NCBI GenBank assembly: GCA_903878805.1
Contig: CAIRJF010000035.1
Coordinates: 1-64,000, forward strand
Reading direction: 5' to 3'
Length of the DNA: 64,000 bases
From: an uncultured Verrucomicrobia subdivision 3 bacterium
Lineage (GTDB): Bacteria; Verrucomicrobiota; Verrucomicrobiia; Limisphaerales; UBA11358
In this document: positions 34,246-44,119 of the stretch, piece by piece
How positions within the stretch are numbered: the stretch's first letter is position 1
Layout of the letters: each line of letters opens with the position of its first letter
Program-made: the position numbers and the translations under genes
Notes under the pieces: model-generated
Databases searched by the model: none
Told to the model about the DNA's origin: nothing
What the model saw: only the letters and a program-made list of their open reading frames with translations

Positions 34246-37200
34246 GTGAGTCTCATTCTTTACAAAAGCAACCGGCTGGAAAATCTGGCGCGACACCTCG
34301 CCGGTGAGACGCTCCGTGCGCCGTTAAGCTCGCCGTTCGCGCCGGAACAAATCATCGTGCCTGCGCAAGGTCTCGCGCAATGGCTCAAGCTCGAACTCGC
34401 CCGCCGCCACGGCATCGCGGCCAACCTCAAACTGCTTTTCCCGCGCGCATTTTTTTCTGGGTTGATGGAAAATTTGCTGCCTGACGAAGCTCGCACCGGC
34501 TTGATCGAACCAGACGCATTGACCTGGCGGCTCATGGAAAAACTGGATTCATTGCTGGAACAACCCGCGTTCAAGGAAATCAAAAGTTATCTCGTCAATT
34601 CGCCTGACCCGCGCCGAAAATTTCAGCTCGCCGAACGCATCGCCGGCTTGTTCGACCAATACAGCATTTATCGCCCGCAATGGATTGACGCGTGGCAGCG
34701 CGGGCAGGAATCGCATTGGCAGGCGCAATTATGGCGCGCGGCGATGAGCGACGGCCTCGCGTGTCAGGGCAAATTTCTTTTTGAACTCAACAACGCGCTC
34801 AAGGAAACGAACTGCGACAAATCCAAATTGCCGGAGCGCCTCACGATTTTTTGTCCGACCAGTCTGCCGCCGGTTTATCTCGAAGTGTTTCAATCGCTCG
34901 CTCGGCACATTCCCGTGCATCTGTTCTGGCTTTCTCCCTGCGCCGAATACTGGGGCGACATCACTTCGGCGTTGGAAGACGAAGCGATTCAAACCGTCGC
35001 TGGCAAAGGTGAATTGAGTCCACTCGACTTGCATCTGGATCGCGGTCATCCGCTGCTCGCGTCGTGGGGCAAAACCGGCCGCGAATTTCTGCGGCTCGTC
35101 ACTGATTTGCAAATGGTGAATAAAGAAGTTGAAGACTTCCAAATTCCCGCGCCAAAAAATCTACTCGGCCAAGTTCAACGCGCCATTTTGAATTTGGAAG
35201 AATCGCAAACGGCCGAACCGCTTTTAGAAATCAGCCGCGCCGACCGTTCGATTCAAATTCATAATTGCCACAGCCCACTGCGCGAACTGCAAGTCCTGCG
35301 CGACCACTTGCTCGAATGGTTCGCCAGTGATTCCACCTTGTCGCCACAGGACATTCTCGTGATGCTGCCGGATGTCGAAGCTTACGCGCCGTTCATCAAA
35401 GGTGTTTTTGACAGCGCCGAAATCGGTTCGCCCGCGATTCCTTACACACTCGCCGATCAAGGCGCGCGGCAGGAAAGTCCACTCGTCAACAGCTTTGCCG
35501 ACTTGCTGCAACTCGCTACCAGCCGCCTCACCGCGACCGCCGTCCTGGATTTTTTTGAAACGTCCGCCGTGCGCCGAAAATTTTCCGTGGCGGAAAATGA
35601 ATTGCCGCAAATTCGTGAATGGATTCAGAGCTCCGGCATCCGCTGGGGGCGCAACGCCGCGCAACGCGCGGAACTCGGCCTGCCCGCTTTTGCTGAACAC
35701 ACTTGGGAACACGGCAACTCGCGCCTGTTGCTCGGCTATGCGATGGCTGATGACGGTTCCGTTTTCAACGAACTGTTGCCGTGTGAAAACATCGAAGGCA
35801 CCGCCACAGAGCTACTCGGTCGCTGGCTGGATTTTCAAAAACAATTTTTTGCGGCGCTGGATGAACTCGCCGCGCCGCGCACGTTGAGTGATTGGGCGAA
35901 CACGCTGAATAAAATTCTCGACGAATTATTTTTGCCCGAACGTGAAGAAGAATTTGCCGCCAACGCCATTCGCCAAATCCTGAACAGCTTACGCGAGCAA
36001 CAAAAATCTTCCGGCTTTCAAGAAAAAGTCCCGTTCGCAGTCATTCTTGAACGCGTCATGCCGAAACTCACAAAAGAGCCGTCCGGCAGGGCGATTCTAC
36101 GCGGGCGTGTAACTTTTTCCGGTCTCAACCCGATGCGCAATGTGCCATTCCGTGCCGTCTGCGTGCTCGGCATGGACGACCAGAAATTTCCGCGACGTCC
36201 CGCGCCATTAAGTTTTGATTTGATGGCTGCACAGCCCAAGACAGGCGACGCCTCACGCCGCGATGATGACCGCTATCTTTTTCTGGAAATGCTAGTCGCC
36301 GCACGCGAAAAGTTTTACCTCAGCTACGCTGGCCAGTCCGTCAGCGACAACAGCCCGCGCCCGCCATCGGTGGTTGTCAGTGAGTTGCTCGATTATCTCG
36401 GCACGCGCTTCCAACTTGCAGGAACAATTCTGGATGCGAAATTGCAGCCACAGGAAACTCCGCTCGTCAGCGAACTTCTTGTGACACGCCATCGTCTGCA
36501 TGGTTTTAATCCGGCCTATTTTCAAGCGGACAAAAATTCCCGCTTGTTCAGCTACTCGGCTGCGGACGCGGAAATCAGCCGTCACATCGCCAACCGCACA
36601 AAACGTGATTCGCTCAAACCTTTTCTCACGCAGCCGTTCGCCGCGCCGGACGCGGAAGCAAAAATTGTTTCAATAAAAGATCTCCAGAGTTTTTTCCAAA
36701 ATCCCGCAAAGTTTTTTGTGCAACGACGGCTGGATTTTCGTTTGCCGGAAGACGAAGAGCTTTTGTCCGATGAAGAACCGTTTTCTGTAGGCGGCCTGAA
36801 CGCATTTAATTTCAAACAAGAAATTGTCGAAGCGTTTTTGGATAAACGTCCGCTGGAAAAACTGCTCGCGGCGTGGCAAGGCGGTGGTCAGTTACCGCCA
36901 GGCGCAACGGGAATTTTGGCGGCAAACGATTTGCTCGCGAAAACGCAGCCGCTCATTGAGTCGCTACAACAACGCATCGGAACGGCAGAAAAAACTCGTC
37001 AGCTGGTGAAATTGCAAATTGGTAATTTCCAACTGGAAGGTGAATTGCCTTTATTTCGTGGGGTTGGAGTCGTCCATTGCCGCACGGCAAAAATTAAACC
37101 CGCCGCGCACTTGCGGTTGTGGATCGAGCATCTCGCGTTGCAACTTGCTGACTTGTCGGGAACTAAAACAAGCTGGCTTATTGCTGAAGATGAAACTTGG

Positions 37201-37527
37201 TGCTTCAATGAAGTTCCTGACGCAGAAAAAATCCTACAGCAGCTTTTGGAAATTTATTTTCTCGGCCTCACCAAACCATTGCCATTTTTTCCGGCCAGCA
37301 GTTTTGCCTTTGCCAGCCCGAAAGGGAAAAAGCCACCAATTGAACAGGCGCAGGAAAAATGGGAAGGCAACGAGGACGATGATTTTGCCAAAGGTGATTC
37401 ACAAGACCCATATTTCAGTCTTTGTTTCCGCAACACGGCGAATCCGCTGGACGAAGAATTTGAGGAACTCGCAGGGCAGATTGTAAATCCGCTGCTATTG
37501 CATCAAACGAAGGAGGCGTCGCCATGA
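34246..37527 (+). CDS. recC: Exodeoxyribonuclease V gamma subunit (RecC)
   Basis: This 1093-residue RecC-like subunit starts at GTG 34246 (MSLILYKSNRLENLARHLA), which is the usual family N-terminus. Helicase-like domain signs include QIIVPAQGLAQWLKLELARR near 38-60, QDILVMLPDVEAYAPFI, VTFSGLNPMRNVPFRAVCVLGMDD and ISYAGQS-type SYAGQSV. RecC recognises Chi and guides the unwound strands. The end overlaps recB (ATGA). Slightly shorter than the E. coli protein (1122). Confidence 0.92.
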   Translation: MSLILYKSNRLENLARHLAGETLRAPLSSPFAPEQIIVPAQGLAQWLKLELARRHGIAANLKLLFPRAFFSGLMENLLPDEARTGLIEPDALTWRLMEKLDSLLEQPAFKEIKSYLVNSPDPRRKFQLAERIAGLFDQYSIYRPQWIDAWQRGQESHWQAQLWRAAMSDGLACQGKFLFELNNALKETNCDKSKLPERLTIFCPTSLPPVYLEVFQSLARHIPVHLFWLSPCAEYWGDITSALEDEAIQTVAGKGELSPLDLHLDRGHPLLASWGKTGREFLRLVTDLQMVNKEVEDFQIPAPKNLLGQVQRAILNLEESQTAEPLLEISRADRSIQIHNCHSPLRELQVLRDHLLEWFASDSTLSPQDILVMLPDVEAYAPFIKGVFDSAEIGSPAIPYTLADQGARQESPLVNSFADLLQLATSRLTATAVLDFFETSAVRRKFSVAENELPQIREWIQSSGIRWGRNAAQRAELGLPAFAEHTWEHGNSRLLLGYAMADDGSVFNELLPCENIEGTATELLGRWLDFQKQFFAALDELAAPRTLSDWANTLNKILDELFLPEREEEFAANAIRQILNSLREQQKSSGFQEKVPFAVILERVMPKLTKEPSGRAILRGRVTFSGLNPMRNVPFRAVCVLGMDDQKFPRRPAPLSFDLMAAQPKTGDASRRDDDRYLFLEMLVAAREKFYLSYAGQSVSDNSPRPPSVVVSELLDYLGTRFQLAGTILDAKLQPQETPLVSELLVTRHRLHGFNPAYFQADKNSRLFSYSAADAEISRHIANRTKRDSLKPFLTQPFAAPDAEAKIVSIKDLQSFFQNPAKFFVQRRLDFRLPEDEELLSDEEPFSVGGLNAFNFKQEIVEAFLDKRPLEKLLAAWQGGGQLPPGATGILAANDLLAKTQPLIESLQQRIGTAEKTRQLVKLQIGNFQLEGELPLFRGVGVVHCRTAKIKPAAHLRLWIEHLALQLADLSGTKTSWLIAEDETWCFNEVPDAEKILQQLLEIYFLGLTKPLPFFPASSFAFASPKGKKPPIEQAQEKWEGNEDDDFAKGDSQDPYFSLCFRNTANPLDEEFEELAGQIVNPLLLHQTKEASP

Positions 37528-40500
37528 CCTTTGATTTGGTCAATACACCGCTGGATTTCGGCGTCACCCGACTGGAAGCCAGCGCAGGCACGGGCAAGAC
37601 GTTTGCGCTCGTGGGAATTTTTCTGCGTCTACTCGTTGAAGAAAAAATTCCGGCCAGCGACATTTTGGTCGTGACGTTCACCGAGGCGGCGACGGCTGAA
37701 TTGCGCGACCGCATCCGCCGCCGGCTCGCGGAGGCGTTGCTCGCGCTGGAAGGAAAACCGACGGACGAAGCGCTCTTGTTGGAATTGGTCGCGCGCACGC
37801 AGTCGCGCCGCGACGCGGCCATCAATTCGCTGCGCAACGCGCTGGAGATTTTCGATCTCATTTCCATTTCGACGATTCACGGTTTCTGCCAACGCACGTT
37901 ACAAGACAGCGCGTTTGAGAGCGGCAGTCTATTCAATGTCGAACTGGTCGCGGATCAGGACGATCTCATCCGCGAAATCGCGGCGGATTATTTTCGCCGA
38001 CAAAATTATTCTGGCGACACATTGCGAGCTAGCATCGCGCTGCACCAAAATCTCACGCCAGACGTTTTCGCCGCGTTGCTGAAGCGTTTTCTCACTTATC
38101 CCGAACTAAAACTATTGCCAGCGAAACCTGCGCGTCCATTAGAAGTAATTGCTGTAGAATTAAAAACAGTCTTTGCAAAATGCGCAAAAGAGTGGAGTGG
38201 CATCGCCAATAAGCACGTTGATTTGGTGAATTATTTTGTCGGTGGAAAGAAATGGGCAAACGGCGAACATAACAAGGCCGGAATCATCAAGACTCACATG
38301 GAAACTCTGGGCTCAGGCCTGGTCGCAAACAAATTGTCCACAGAGTTTTGGGAAGCAATCCAGTTTTTTTCTATTTCAGCAATTCATAATGCGGTCGGTG
38401 CAAAGAAGGAATTGCCGCGTCCGTATCCGTCTTTGTTCGATCATTGCGAGAATCTTTTCGCGCTCGCAGGGGAATTTGCGTTGACGCAACGGCTAGATTT
38501 TTTACGCACGGCACGCGCAGCTTTGGCTCAACGCAAACAGGAGGCGAAACAGCAATCTTACGACGACCTCATCAGCCGCCTCGCAACCGCGCTAGCGGGC
38601 GCGTCCGGCCATGCGCTCGCCAACTCCGTCCGCAAGAAGTTTCGCGTGGCGCTGATTGATGAATCGCAGGACACCGATCCTTTGCAGTGGAAAATATTTG
38701 ACGCCATTTTCGCCAAAAGCCCGGAACATCGGCTGTATCTCATCGGCGATCCAAAGCAAGCCATATATGGTTTTCGTGGTGCGGATGTGAACACGTATTT
38801 GGCGACCGCCAGCACGCCGGGCTGCAAGGAATACTCGCTGGACACGAACTGGCGCTCGGAATCCGCACTGGTCAACGCAGTGAATACGATTTTTGAAAGC
38901 GCTGGAAAAACGTCGGCATTCGTGGAGGAACAAATTTCGTTTGAACCGGTGAAGTCAGCAAAACTTGCCGATGCGCAACCGCTGGTTTTTCCCGACAATC
39001 AGCGTCCGCCACCGTTTCAAGTCTGGAGTTGGAGCGCGGAGAATGTTCCGCTGTCGTCCAAGTCCGCGAAACAATTTTTACCCGCCGCCGTTGCCGCCGA
39101 AATTTCGCGGCTCCTGCGCGAGGAGGTTCGCATCGGCAAACAACGGGTGAGCCCGCGCGACATCGCAGTGCTGGTGGAATCGCATCGGCAGGCAGGCTGG
39201 ATCAAATCTGCGCTGCATGAACTGCAAATCCCCAGCGTGGAACAGGCGATGGCCAGTGTTTTTGATTCGGACGAAGCACGCGAGTTGCAGTGGATTATTA
39301 ACGCTATTTTGAATCCGACGCGCGAGGCGGGCGTGAAATGCGCATTGACGACGGACACGCTCGGCTGGGACGGAAACCGAGTGGCGCAACTGGTGGCGGA
39401 TGAATTTTTGTGGCAGGAACGTTTGCAGCAATTTGCCGGTTATCGCGGAAGCTGGGAACGCGACGGTTTTTATTTCATGTTCTTGCAGTTGCTGCGCCAG
39501 GAAAAGGTGGTTGAAAATCTTTTGCGTTTTCCCGACGCCGAACGCCGCATCACCAATGTGCTGCATCTCGCCGAGCTGTTGGAAGCTGCGAGCCGCGCGG
39601 AACATCTAGGCGCGTCGCAACTCGGGCACTGGCTCGAAAAACGCCGCGCGAGCGATGAAGCGGCGGCGGATGAATTCCAACTCCGGCTCGAAAGCGACGA
39701 GGATGCCTTGCAAATCATCACAATCCATCGCGCGAAAGGATTGGAATATACGGTGGTATTTTGCCCGTTCGTCACGCGCGATGCGAAAATTTTTCAAATC
39801 AAGGCGGGACGTAAACCGGTAATGGACATCGTGCTTTTTCACGATCCGGCCACGAAAGATTTGACTTGGGATTTGAACTCAGCGTCACCGCATACACCGC
39901 AGGCAAGCAAGGAGCAACTCGCCGAAAGCGTCCGTCTGCTTTACGTCGCCCTGACGCGTGCACGCCATCGGTGTTATTTGGTCAGCGCGCCTTCCACCAA
40001 AAAGAAGTCCACGGCGCTGGCCTGGCTGCTAAATGATCGCGATGAAGAAATTTCCAACCCGATTGAATTCTTGGATGCGATGACAGCGAATCCGGAGGAT
40101 TGGAAAAATCGCTGGTTGGCGCTGGCGGAAAAATCACCGGCAAGCATCGCAGTTGCCGACGTGCCGTTGGAAGACGGACAACTTTGGTTGCCAGAAAAAT
40201 CCGACTTAAAGAAACTGACTGCTAAATGCTGCAAACGCGAAATCAATCCCTCGTGGTTTCTCTCCAGCTTCACGCAATTGTCGCAACAAGTTTTATCACC
40301 GCACGAAACGACCGCCGCGCCCGACTTGCCGGATTACGACGCAACCACCGTCGAACCGAAGCCCGACGCGAGCGAAGAACAACTTGCCACGGGAATTTTT
40401 GCGCTGCCGGCTGGCGCGCGCACGGGCGACTGCCTACATAAACTTTTGGAGCAATTTGATTTCACCAATGATGACAGCGCTTCTACCGCGACTCTCGTAA

Positions 40501-41123
40501 AGCAACAATTGGAAACTTTTGGTCTGGCTGAGCCGCGGCACGTTGAATCCGTTTCGGAAATGCTGGGGCAATTGCGGCATGCGCCGTTGGATTTGAAAAA
40601 TCCAGACTTCACGCTTGCGCACGTTCGCCCGACGCAGCGGTTGAGCGAAATGGAGTTTCATTTTCCGACCGGCCAGCTGGATGCGGAAAAATTATTGATG
40701 GCAATCCGTGATGATAAAAATTCTCCGGCGGCAAAACGAGTTGCGCCACGCGTCGAAGGTTTCCTCAAAGGTTTTATAGATCTAATTTTTAAATTCGACG
40801 GCCGCTTTTACATTGTGGATTGGAAATCAAACTCGCTTGGTAATCGCGTCGAGGATTACAGTGCCTCGGCGATGCAGCGCGAAATCACGGAGCGCGGCTA
40901 CGACTTGCAATATCATATCTACACCGTCGCGCTGGATAAGTATCTGCGGGCGCGACTGGCAAACTACGATTACGAAAAACATTTTGGCGGCGTGCGTTAT
41001 ATTTTTGTGCGCGGCCTCGCGCCAGGAAAACCGGAACTCGGTATTTTCCCCGACCGGCCATCGGCAGAAAAAATAGCCAAGCTGTCGTCGTTACTTGGAA
41101 ATTTCGCGGAGGTGGCGGCGTGA
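37524..41123 (+). CDS. recB: Exodeoxyribonuclease V beta subunit (RecB)
   Basis: This 1199-residue UvrD-type helicase-nuclease has Walker A ASAGTGKT at 19-26, VTFTEAATAELRDRIRRRL (motif Ia), DESQDTDPLQWKIFDAIF (motif II), TNWRSE, and ITIHRAKGLEYTVVFCPF (motif V). The C-terminal nuclease has GFIDLIFKFDGRFYIVDWKSN and YDLQYHIYTVAL, the RecB-nuclease catalytic patterns. It overlaps recC before it and recD after it by four bases each. This is a full RecBCD, not an AddAB. Confidence 0.95.
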   Translation: MTFDLVNTPLDFGVTRLEASAGTGKTFALVGIFLRLLVEEKIPASDILVVTFTEAATAELRDRIRRRLAEALLALEGKPTDEALLLELVARTQSRRDAAINSLRNALEIFDLISISTIHGFCQRTLQDSAFESGSLFNVELVADQDDLIREIAADYFRRQNYSGDTLRASIALHQNLTPDVFAALLKRFLTYPELKLLPAKPARPLEVIAVELKTVFAKCAKEWSGIANKHVDLVNYFVGGKKWANGEHNKAGIIKTHMETLGSGLVANKLSTEFWEAIQFFSISAIHNAVGAKKELPRPYPSLFDHCENLFALAGEFALTQRLDFLRTARAALAQRKQEAKQQSYDDLISRLATALAGASGHALANSVRKKFRVALIDESQDTDPLQWKIFDAIFAKSPEHRLYLIGDPKQAIYGFRGADVNTYLATASTPGCKEYSLDTNWRSESALVNAVNTIFESAGKTSAFVEEQISFEPVKSAKLADAQPLVFPDNQRPPPFQVWSWSAENVPLSSKSAKQFLPAAVAAEISRLLREEVRIGKQRVSPRDIAVLVESHRQAGWIKSALHELQIPSVEQAMASVFDSDEARELQWIINAILNPTREAGVKCALTTDTLGWDGNRVAQLVADEFLWQERLQQFAGYRGSWERDGFYFMFLQLLRQEKVVENLLRFPDAERRITNVLHLAELLEAASRAEHLGASQLGHWLEKRRASDEAAADEFQLRLESDEDALQIITIHRAKGLEYTVVFCPFVTRDAKIFQIKAGRKPVMDIVLFHDPATKDLTWDLNSASPHTPQASKEQLAESVRLLYVALTRARHRCYLVSAPSTKKKSTALAWLLNDRDEEISNPIEFLDAMTANPEDWKNRWLALAEKSPASIAVADVPLEDGQLWLPEKSDLKKLTAKCCKREINPSWFLSSFTQLSQQVLSPHETTAAPDLPDYDATTVEPKPDASEEQLATGIFALPAGARTGDCLHKLLEQFDFTNDDSASTATLVKQQLETFGLAEPRHVESVSEMLGQLRHAPLDLKNPDFTLAHVRPTQRLSEMEFHFPTGQLDAEKLLMAIRDDKNSPAAKRVAPRVEGFLKGFIDLIFKFDGRFYIVDWKSNSLGNRVEDYSASAMQREITERGYDLQYHIYTVALDKYLRARLANYDYEKHFGGVRYIFVRGLAPGKPELGIFPDRPSAEKIAKLSSLLGNFAEVAA

Positions 41124-42964
41124 AAACTTTTCAGTCATTGGCCATGATTTTGGAAAGCGATGCGTTCAGCCCAATCGACCGCCACTTTGCTGGACTGATG
41201 CAGAAATTTTCCGGCGACGACAGTCCCGAATTGGTTATGGCGGCAGCACTCGTGAGCCGACGGTTGGCGGAAGGCCATTCCTGTTTTAACCTTGATGAGT
41301 TTGCTGAAAAAACTTTTCCTGATTTGGGCGCGGAAAAAATCTCTTCCTTAAAATTTCCACCACGCGATAAATGGGAAAAACTTTTGCGCGCAACATCTGT
41401 TGTCGGACAAGCAGGGGAAGACAAGCCGCTAATTCTTGATAGCGCAGGCCGGCTTTATCTCCACCGCTATTGGCGATACGAGCGTTTGGTCGCAGATGAG
41501 ATTTTGAAACGTAGCCAGCAACCGCCGTTTGCGCTGGATGCAAAAGCGGTCGCGGCCAGCTTTAAAAAATCATTTCCCGGCACGGCAGAAAAAATTAATT
41601 GGCAGAAAATTGCGGCGTTCGCAGCGTTGCGGCAGAGATTTTCCGTCATCACCGGCGGGCCGGGCACGGGCAAGACGTGGACGGTGGCGCGGTTGCTGGC
41701 GTTGCTGCTGGAGCAGCCAGGTGGCGAAAATTTACGGATCAAACTTGCCGCGCCCACCGGCAAGGCGGCGGCGCGGATGCAGGAAGCTTTGGCGCACTCG
41801 CTCGCCGGGCTGGCGTGTTCGGAAAAAACCAAAACGCGGCTGCAAGCGAAAGATTTGACGACCACGATCCACCGGCTGCTCGGCACGATTCCAAATTCCA
41901 CAAATTTCCGGCACGATGCAAAAAATCCGCTGCCCGTGGACGTGCTGGTGGTGGACGAGGCCAGCATGGTCAGCCTCGCACTGATGGCGAAATTGCTCGT
42001 GGCGCTCAAGCCGGACGCGCGGCTTATGCTAGTCGGCGACCGGAATCAACTGCCGCCAATTGATGCCGGCAATGTGCTGGGCGATCTTTGCGACGCGGCG
42101 GCAATCAACGGTTTCAGTAAAAATTTTCAGAACGATTATGAGGCTTGCGGTGGTGAAATGTTTGATGAAGAAAATTTTTCTTCCGGCGGCGGCCTAGTGG
42201 ACACCGTGATTCAACTGCGCACCAATTATCGTTCCGGCGAAATGATCGTGCTCAATGAAATCAGCCTCGCAGTGAACGAGGGCGATGTCGGCAAGACGAT
42301 GGATTTGCTCCAGCAACCTTCCGCCGCGCTCGCGTGGCAGCCGTTGCCGTCCGCGAATATGATCAAAGCCGCGCTGCTCGACGCGGTGCTTTCACATTAC
42401 GGCGACATGCTGAAATCCACGTCGCCCGCCGCCGCGCTCGCCGCGCTCGGAAAATTCCGCATCCTCTGCGCCGTGCGCGAAGGGCCTTTTGGCACGGAAA
42501 CGATCAATCGTCTTGCCGGGGAAATTCTGGCGGAAGCCGGTTTCATCGCGCCGGATAAAATTAAATCTGGAAGTTACGCGGGCAGGCCGCTGATGGTGAC
42601 GGCCAATGATTACGCGCTTAAATTATTCAATGGCGACACGGGCGTGGTTTGGCCGACGGGCGGCGCATCGCTCGTTTATTTTCCTGACCAAACTGGAAAT
42701 ATCCGCACCGTCGCGCACGCGCGACTGCCGGAACACGAACCGGCTTTTGCGCTGACCATCCACAAAAGCCAAGGTTCGGAATTTGATCATGTCCTGCTGG
42801 TGTTGCCGGAAAAGCCGAATCCAGTGCTCACGCGGCAACTTTTTTACACCGGCCTCACGCGCGCACGGAAATCCGTCAGCATCCTTGCGCCAGAATTGAT
42901 TTTGCACACGACCATCGCCACCCAGTTGCAACGCGGCTCCGGCCTGGCTGATGCGTTAAAATAA
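41120..42964 (+). CDS. recD: Exodeoxyribonuclease V alpha subunit (RecD)
   Basis: This 614-residue 5'-3' helicase has an N-terminal domain (about 1-150), Walker A GGPGTGKT at 179-186, Walker B VVDEASMVS, LVGDRNQLPPIDAGNVLGDL, and the C-terminal UvrD-C2-like ALTIHKSQGSEFDHVLLVLP. The GTG start 41120 overlaps the recB stop (GTGA). Length matches E. coli RecD (608). Confidence 0.95.
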   Translation: MKTFQSLAMILESDAFSPIDRHFAGLMQKFSGDDSPELVMAAALVSRRLAEGHSCFNLDEFAEKTFPDLGAEKISSLKFPPRDKWEKLLRATSVVGQAGEDKPLILDSAGRLYLHRYWRYERLVADEILKRSQQPPFALDAKAVAASFKKSFPGTAEKINWQKIAAFAALRQRFSVITGGPGTGKTWTVARLLALLLEQPGGENLRIKLAAPTGKAAARMQEALAHSLAGLACSEKTKTRLQAKDLTTTIHRLLGTIPNSTNFRHDAKNPLPVDVLVVDEASMVSLALMAKLLVALKPDARLMLVGDRNQLPPIDAGNVLGDLCDAAAINGFSKNFQNDYEACGGEMFDEENFSSGGGLVDTVIQLRTNYRSGEMIVLNEISLAVNEGDVGKTMDLLQQPSAALAWQPLPSANMIKAALLDAVLSHYGDMLKSTSPAAALAALGKFRILCAVREGPFGTETINRLAGEILAEAGFIAPDKIKSGSYAGRPLMVTANDYALKLFNGDTGVVWPTGGASLVYFPDQTGNIRTVAHARLPEHEPAFALTIHKSQGSEFDHVLLVLPEKPNPVLTRQLFYTGLTRARKSVSILAPELILHTTIATQLQRGSGLADALK

Positions 42965-42995
42965 AAAAGCCCCGGACAAAATTATCCGGGGCTTG
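42962..42995 (-). terminator. Terminator of fba (minus strand)
   Basis: The hairpin AGCCCCGGA/TCCGGGGCT is followed on the minus strand by TTTTTTAT. On the plus strand no T-run follows, so it serves fba mainly, although the stem could also stall transcripts from recD. Confidence 0.85.
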
Positions 42996-43010
42996 AAGGG
43001 AAAATGTTTT

Positions 43011-43973
43011 TCAGTCGAACGCGTGGCCGGCGCAGCATAGCACATTTTTGACCTTGTGGCGGACGAGGTCTTTGACCATCTGACGGGCCGGCGCGAGGTA
43101 TTTGCGCGGATCAAATTCGCCCGGTTTTTCCGCGAATACTTTGCGGATGCCGGCGGTCATGGCCATGCGCAGGTCGGTGTCAATGTTCACCTTTGTGCAA
43201 CCCACGCGGCGCGCGACTTCGATGTCGGCTTCGGGCACCCCCTGCGAGTCGGGCATGTTACCGCCGTATTTGTTGATCATGTCTGCGAGATACTTCGGCA
43301 CGCTGGACGCACCGTGCAGCACCAACGGATAATCGCCGAGGTTCGCTTCCATCAAGGCTTTCTTGATCAGTTTCAAACGCTCCAAGTCCAAATGCTGTTC
43401 GCCTTTGAATTTGTAAGCGCCGTGGGAATTGCCAATCGCAATCGCGAGCGAGTCGCAGCCGGATTCTTTGACGAATTTCACCGCCTCTTCGGGCACGGTG
43501 TAATGGCCGCTCATGGAGTGCGCGCCGCCTTCTTCACCTTCGTCAAACTGCGCGCCGACGAGATGGCCGAGTTCGGATTCGACGGAGCAATTATACTTAT
43601 GCGCGTATTCCACGACCTTCTTGGTGATTTCGACATTCTTGTCGAATTCCTCGTGACTCGCGTCAATCATCACGCTCGTAAAACCTTCGTCAATGCACTC
43701 CTTGCACAACTCGAACGTGTCGCCGTGGTCGAGATGTACGGCAATCGGAATGTTGCTCAAGCTGACGGCCGCCTCGATGAGTTTCTTGAGATAAACCGGA
43801 TTCGCGTAGGAGCGCGCGCCCTTGGAAATCTGCAGCATCAACGGTGCTTTTTCCTCTTCGCAGGCTTCAACGATTGCCTGGATGAGTTCCATGTTGTTGA
43901 CGTTGAAAGCGCCGAGGGCGTATTTGCCTTTGAGGGCTTTGGCGAACAGGTCTTTGGTGTGTGTCAGTGGCAT
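43011..43973 (-). CDS. fba: Class II fructose-1,6-bisphosphate aldolase
   Basis: This 320-residue zinc aldolase splits fructose-1,6-bisphosphate in glycolysis and acts in reverse in gluconeogenesis. The catalytic region is HLDHGDTFE with D82 and zinc ligand H83; further His ligands are in SHGAYKF and HGASSVP. NIDTD near 260 binds phosphate. Its size and the GHYTVPEEA loop fit the FbaA/GatY-type enzymes found in many bacteria. It stands alone with its own terminator. Confidence 0.95.
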   Translation of the reverse strand: MPLTHTKDLFAKALKGKYALGAFNVNNMELIQAIVEACEEEKAPLMLQISKGARSYANPVYLKKLIEAAVSLSNIPIAVHLDHGDTFELCKECIDEGFTSVMIDASHEEFDKNVEITKKVVEYAHKYNCSVESELGHLVGAQFDEGEEGGAHSMSGHYTVPEEAVKFVKESGCDSLAIAIGNSHGAYKFKGEQHLDLERLKLIKKALMEANLGDYPLVLHGASSVPKYLADMINKYGGNMPDSQGVPEADIEVARRVGCTKVNIDTDLRMAMTAGIRKVFAEKPGEFDPRKYLAPARQMVKDLVRHKVKNVLCCAGHAFD

Positions 43974-44119
43974 AAATTTATTGCTTAAGTTGCGGGACGA
44001 ACCGTCCTTGTTTCTCCATCACCCACGGAGTATAGAAAACTCCCGCCGAAAGAAAATATAAATTTATTAACAATCATTGCGGAAAGCTGGCGCAAAATTG
44101 TTCCACTTTTTGTTTTTAG

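Noticed and set aside
43974-44119. Possible tRNA or small RNA between fba and the DegT gene
   Set aside because: No cloverleaf or conserved tRNA loops could be traced, and no terminator hairpin with a T-run marks a small RNA.
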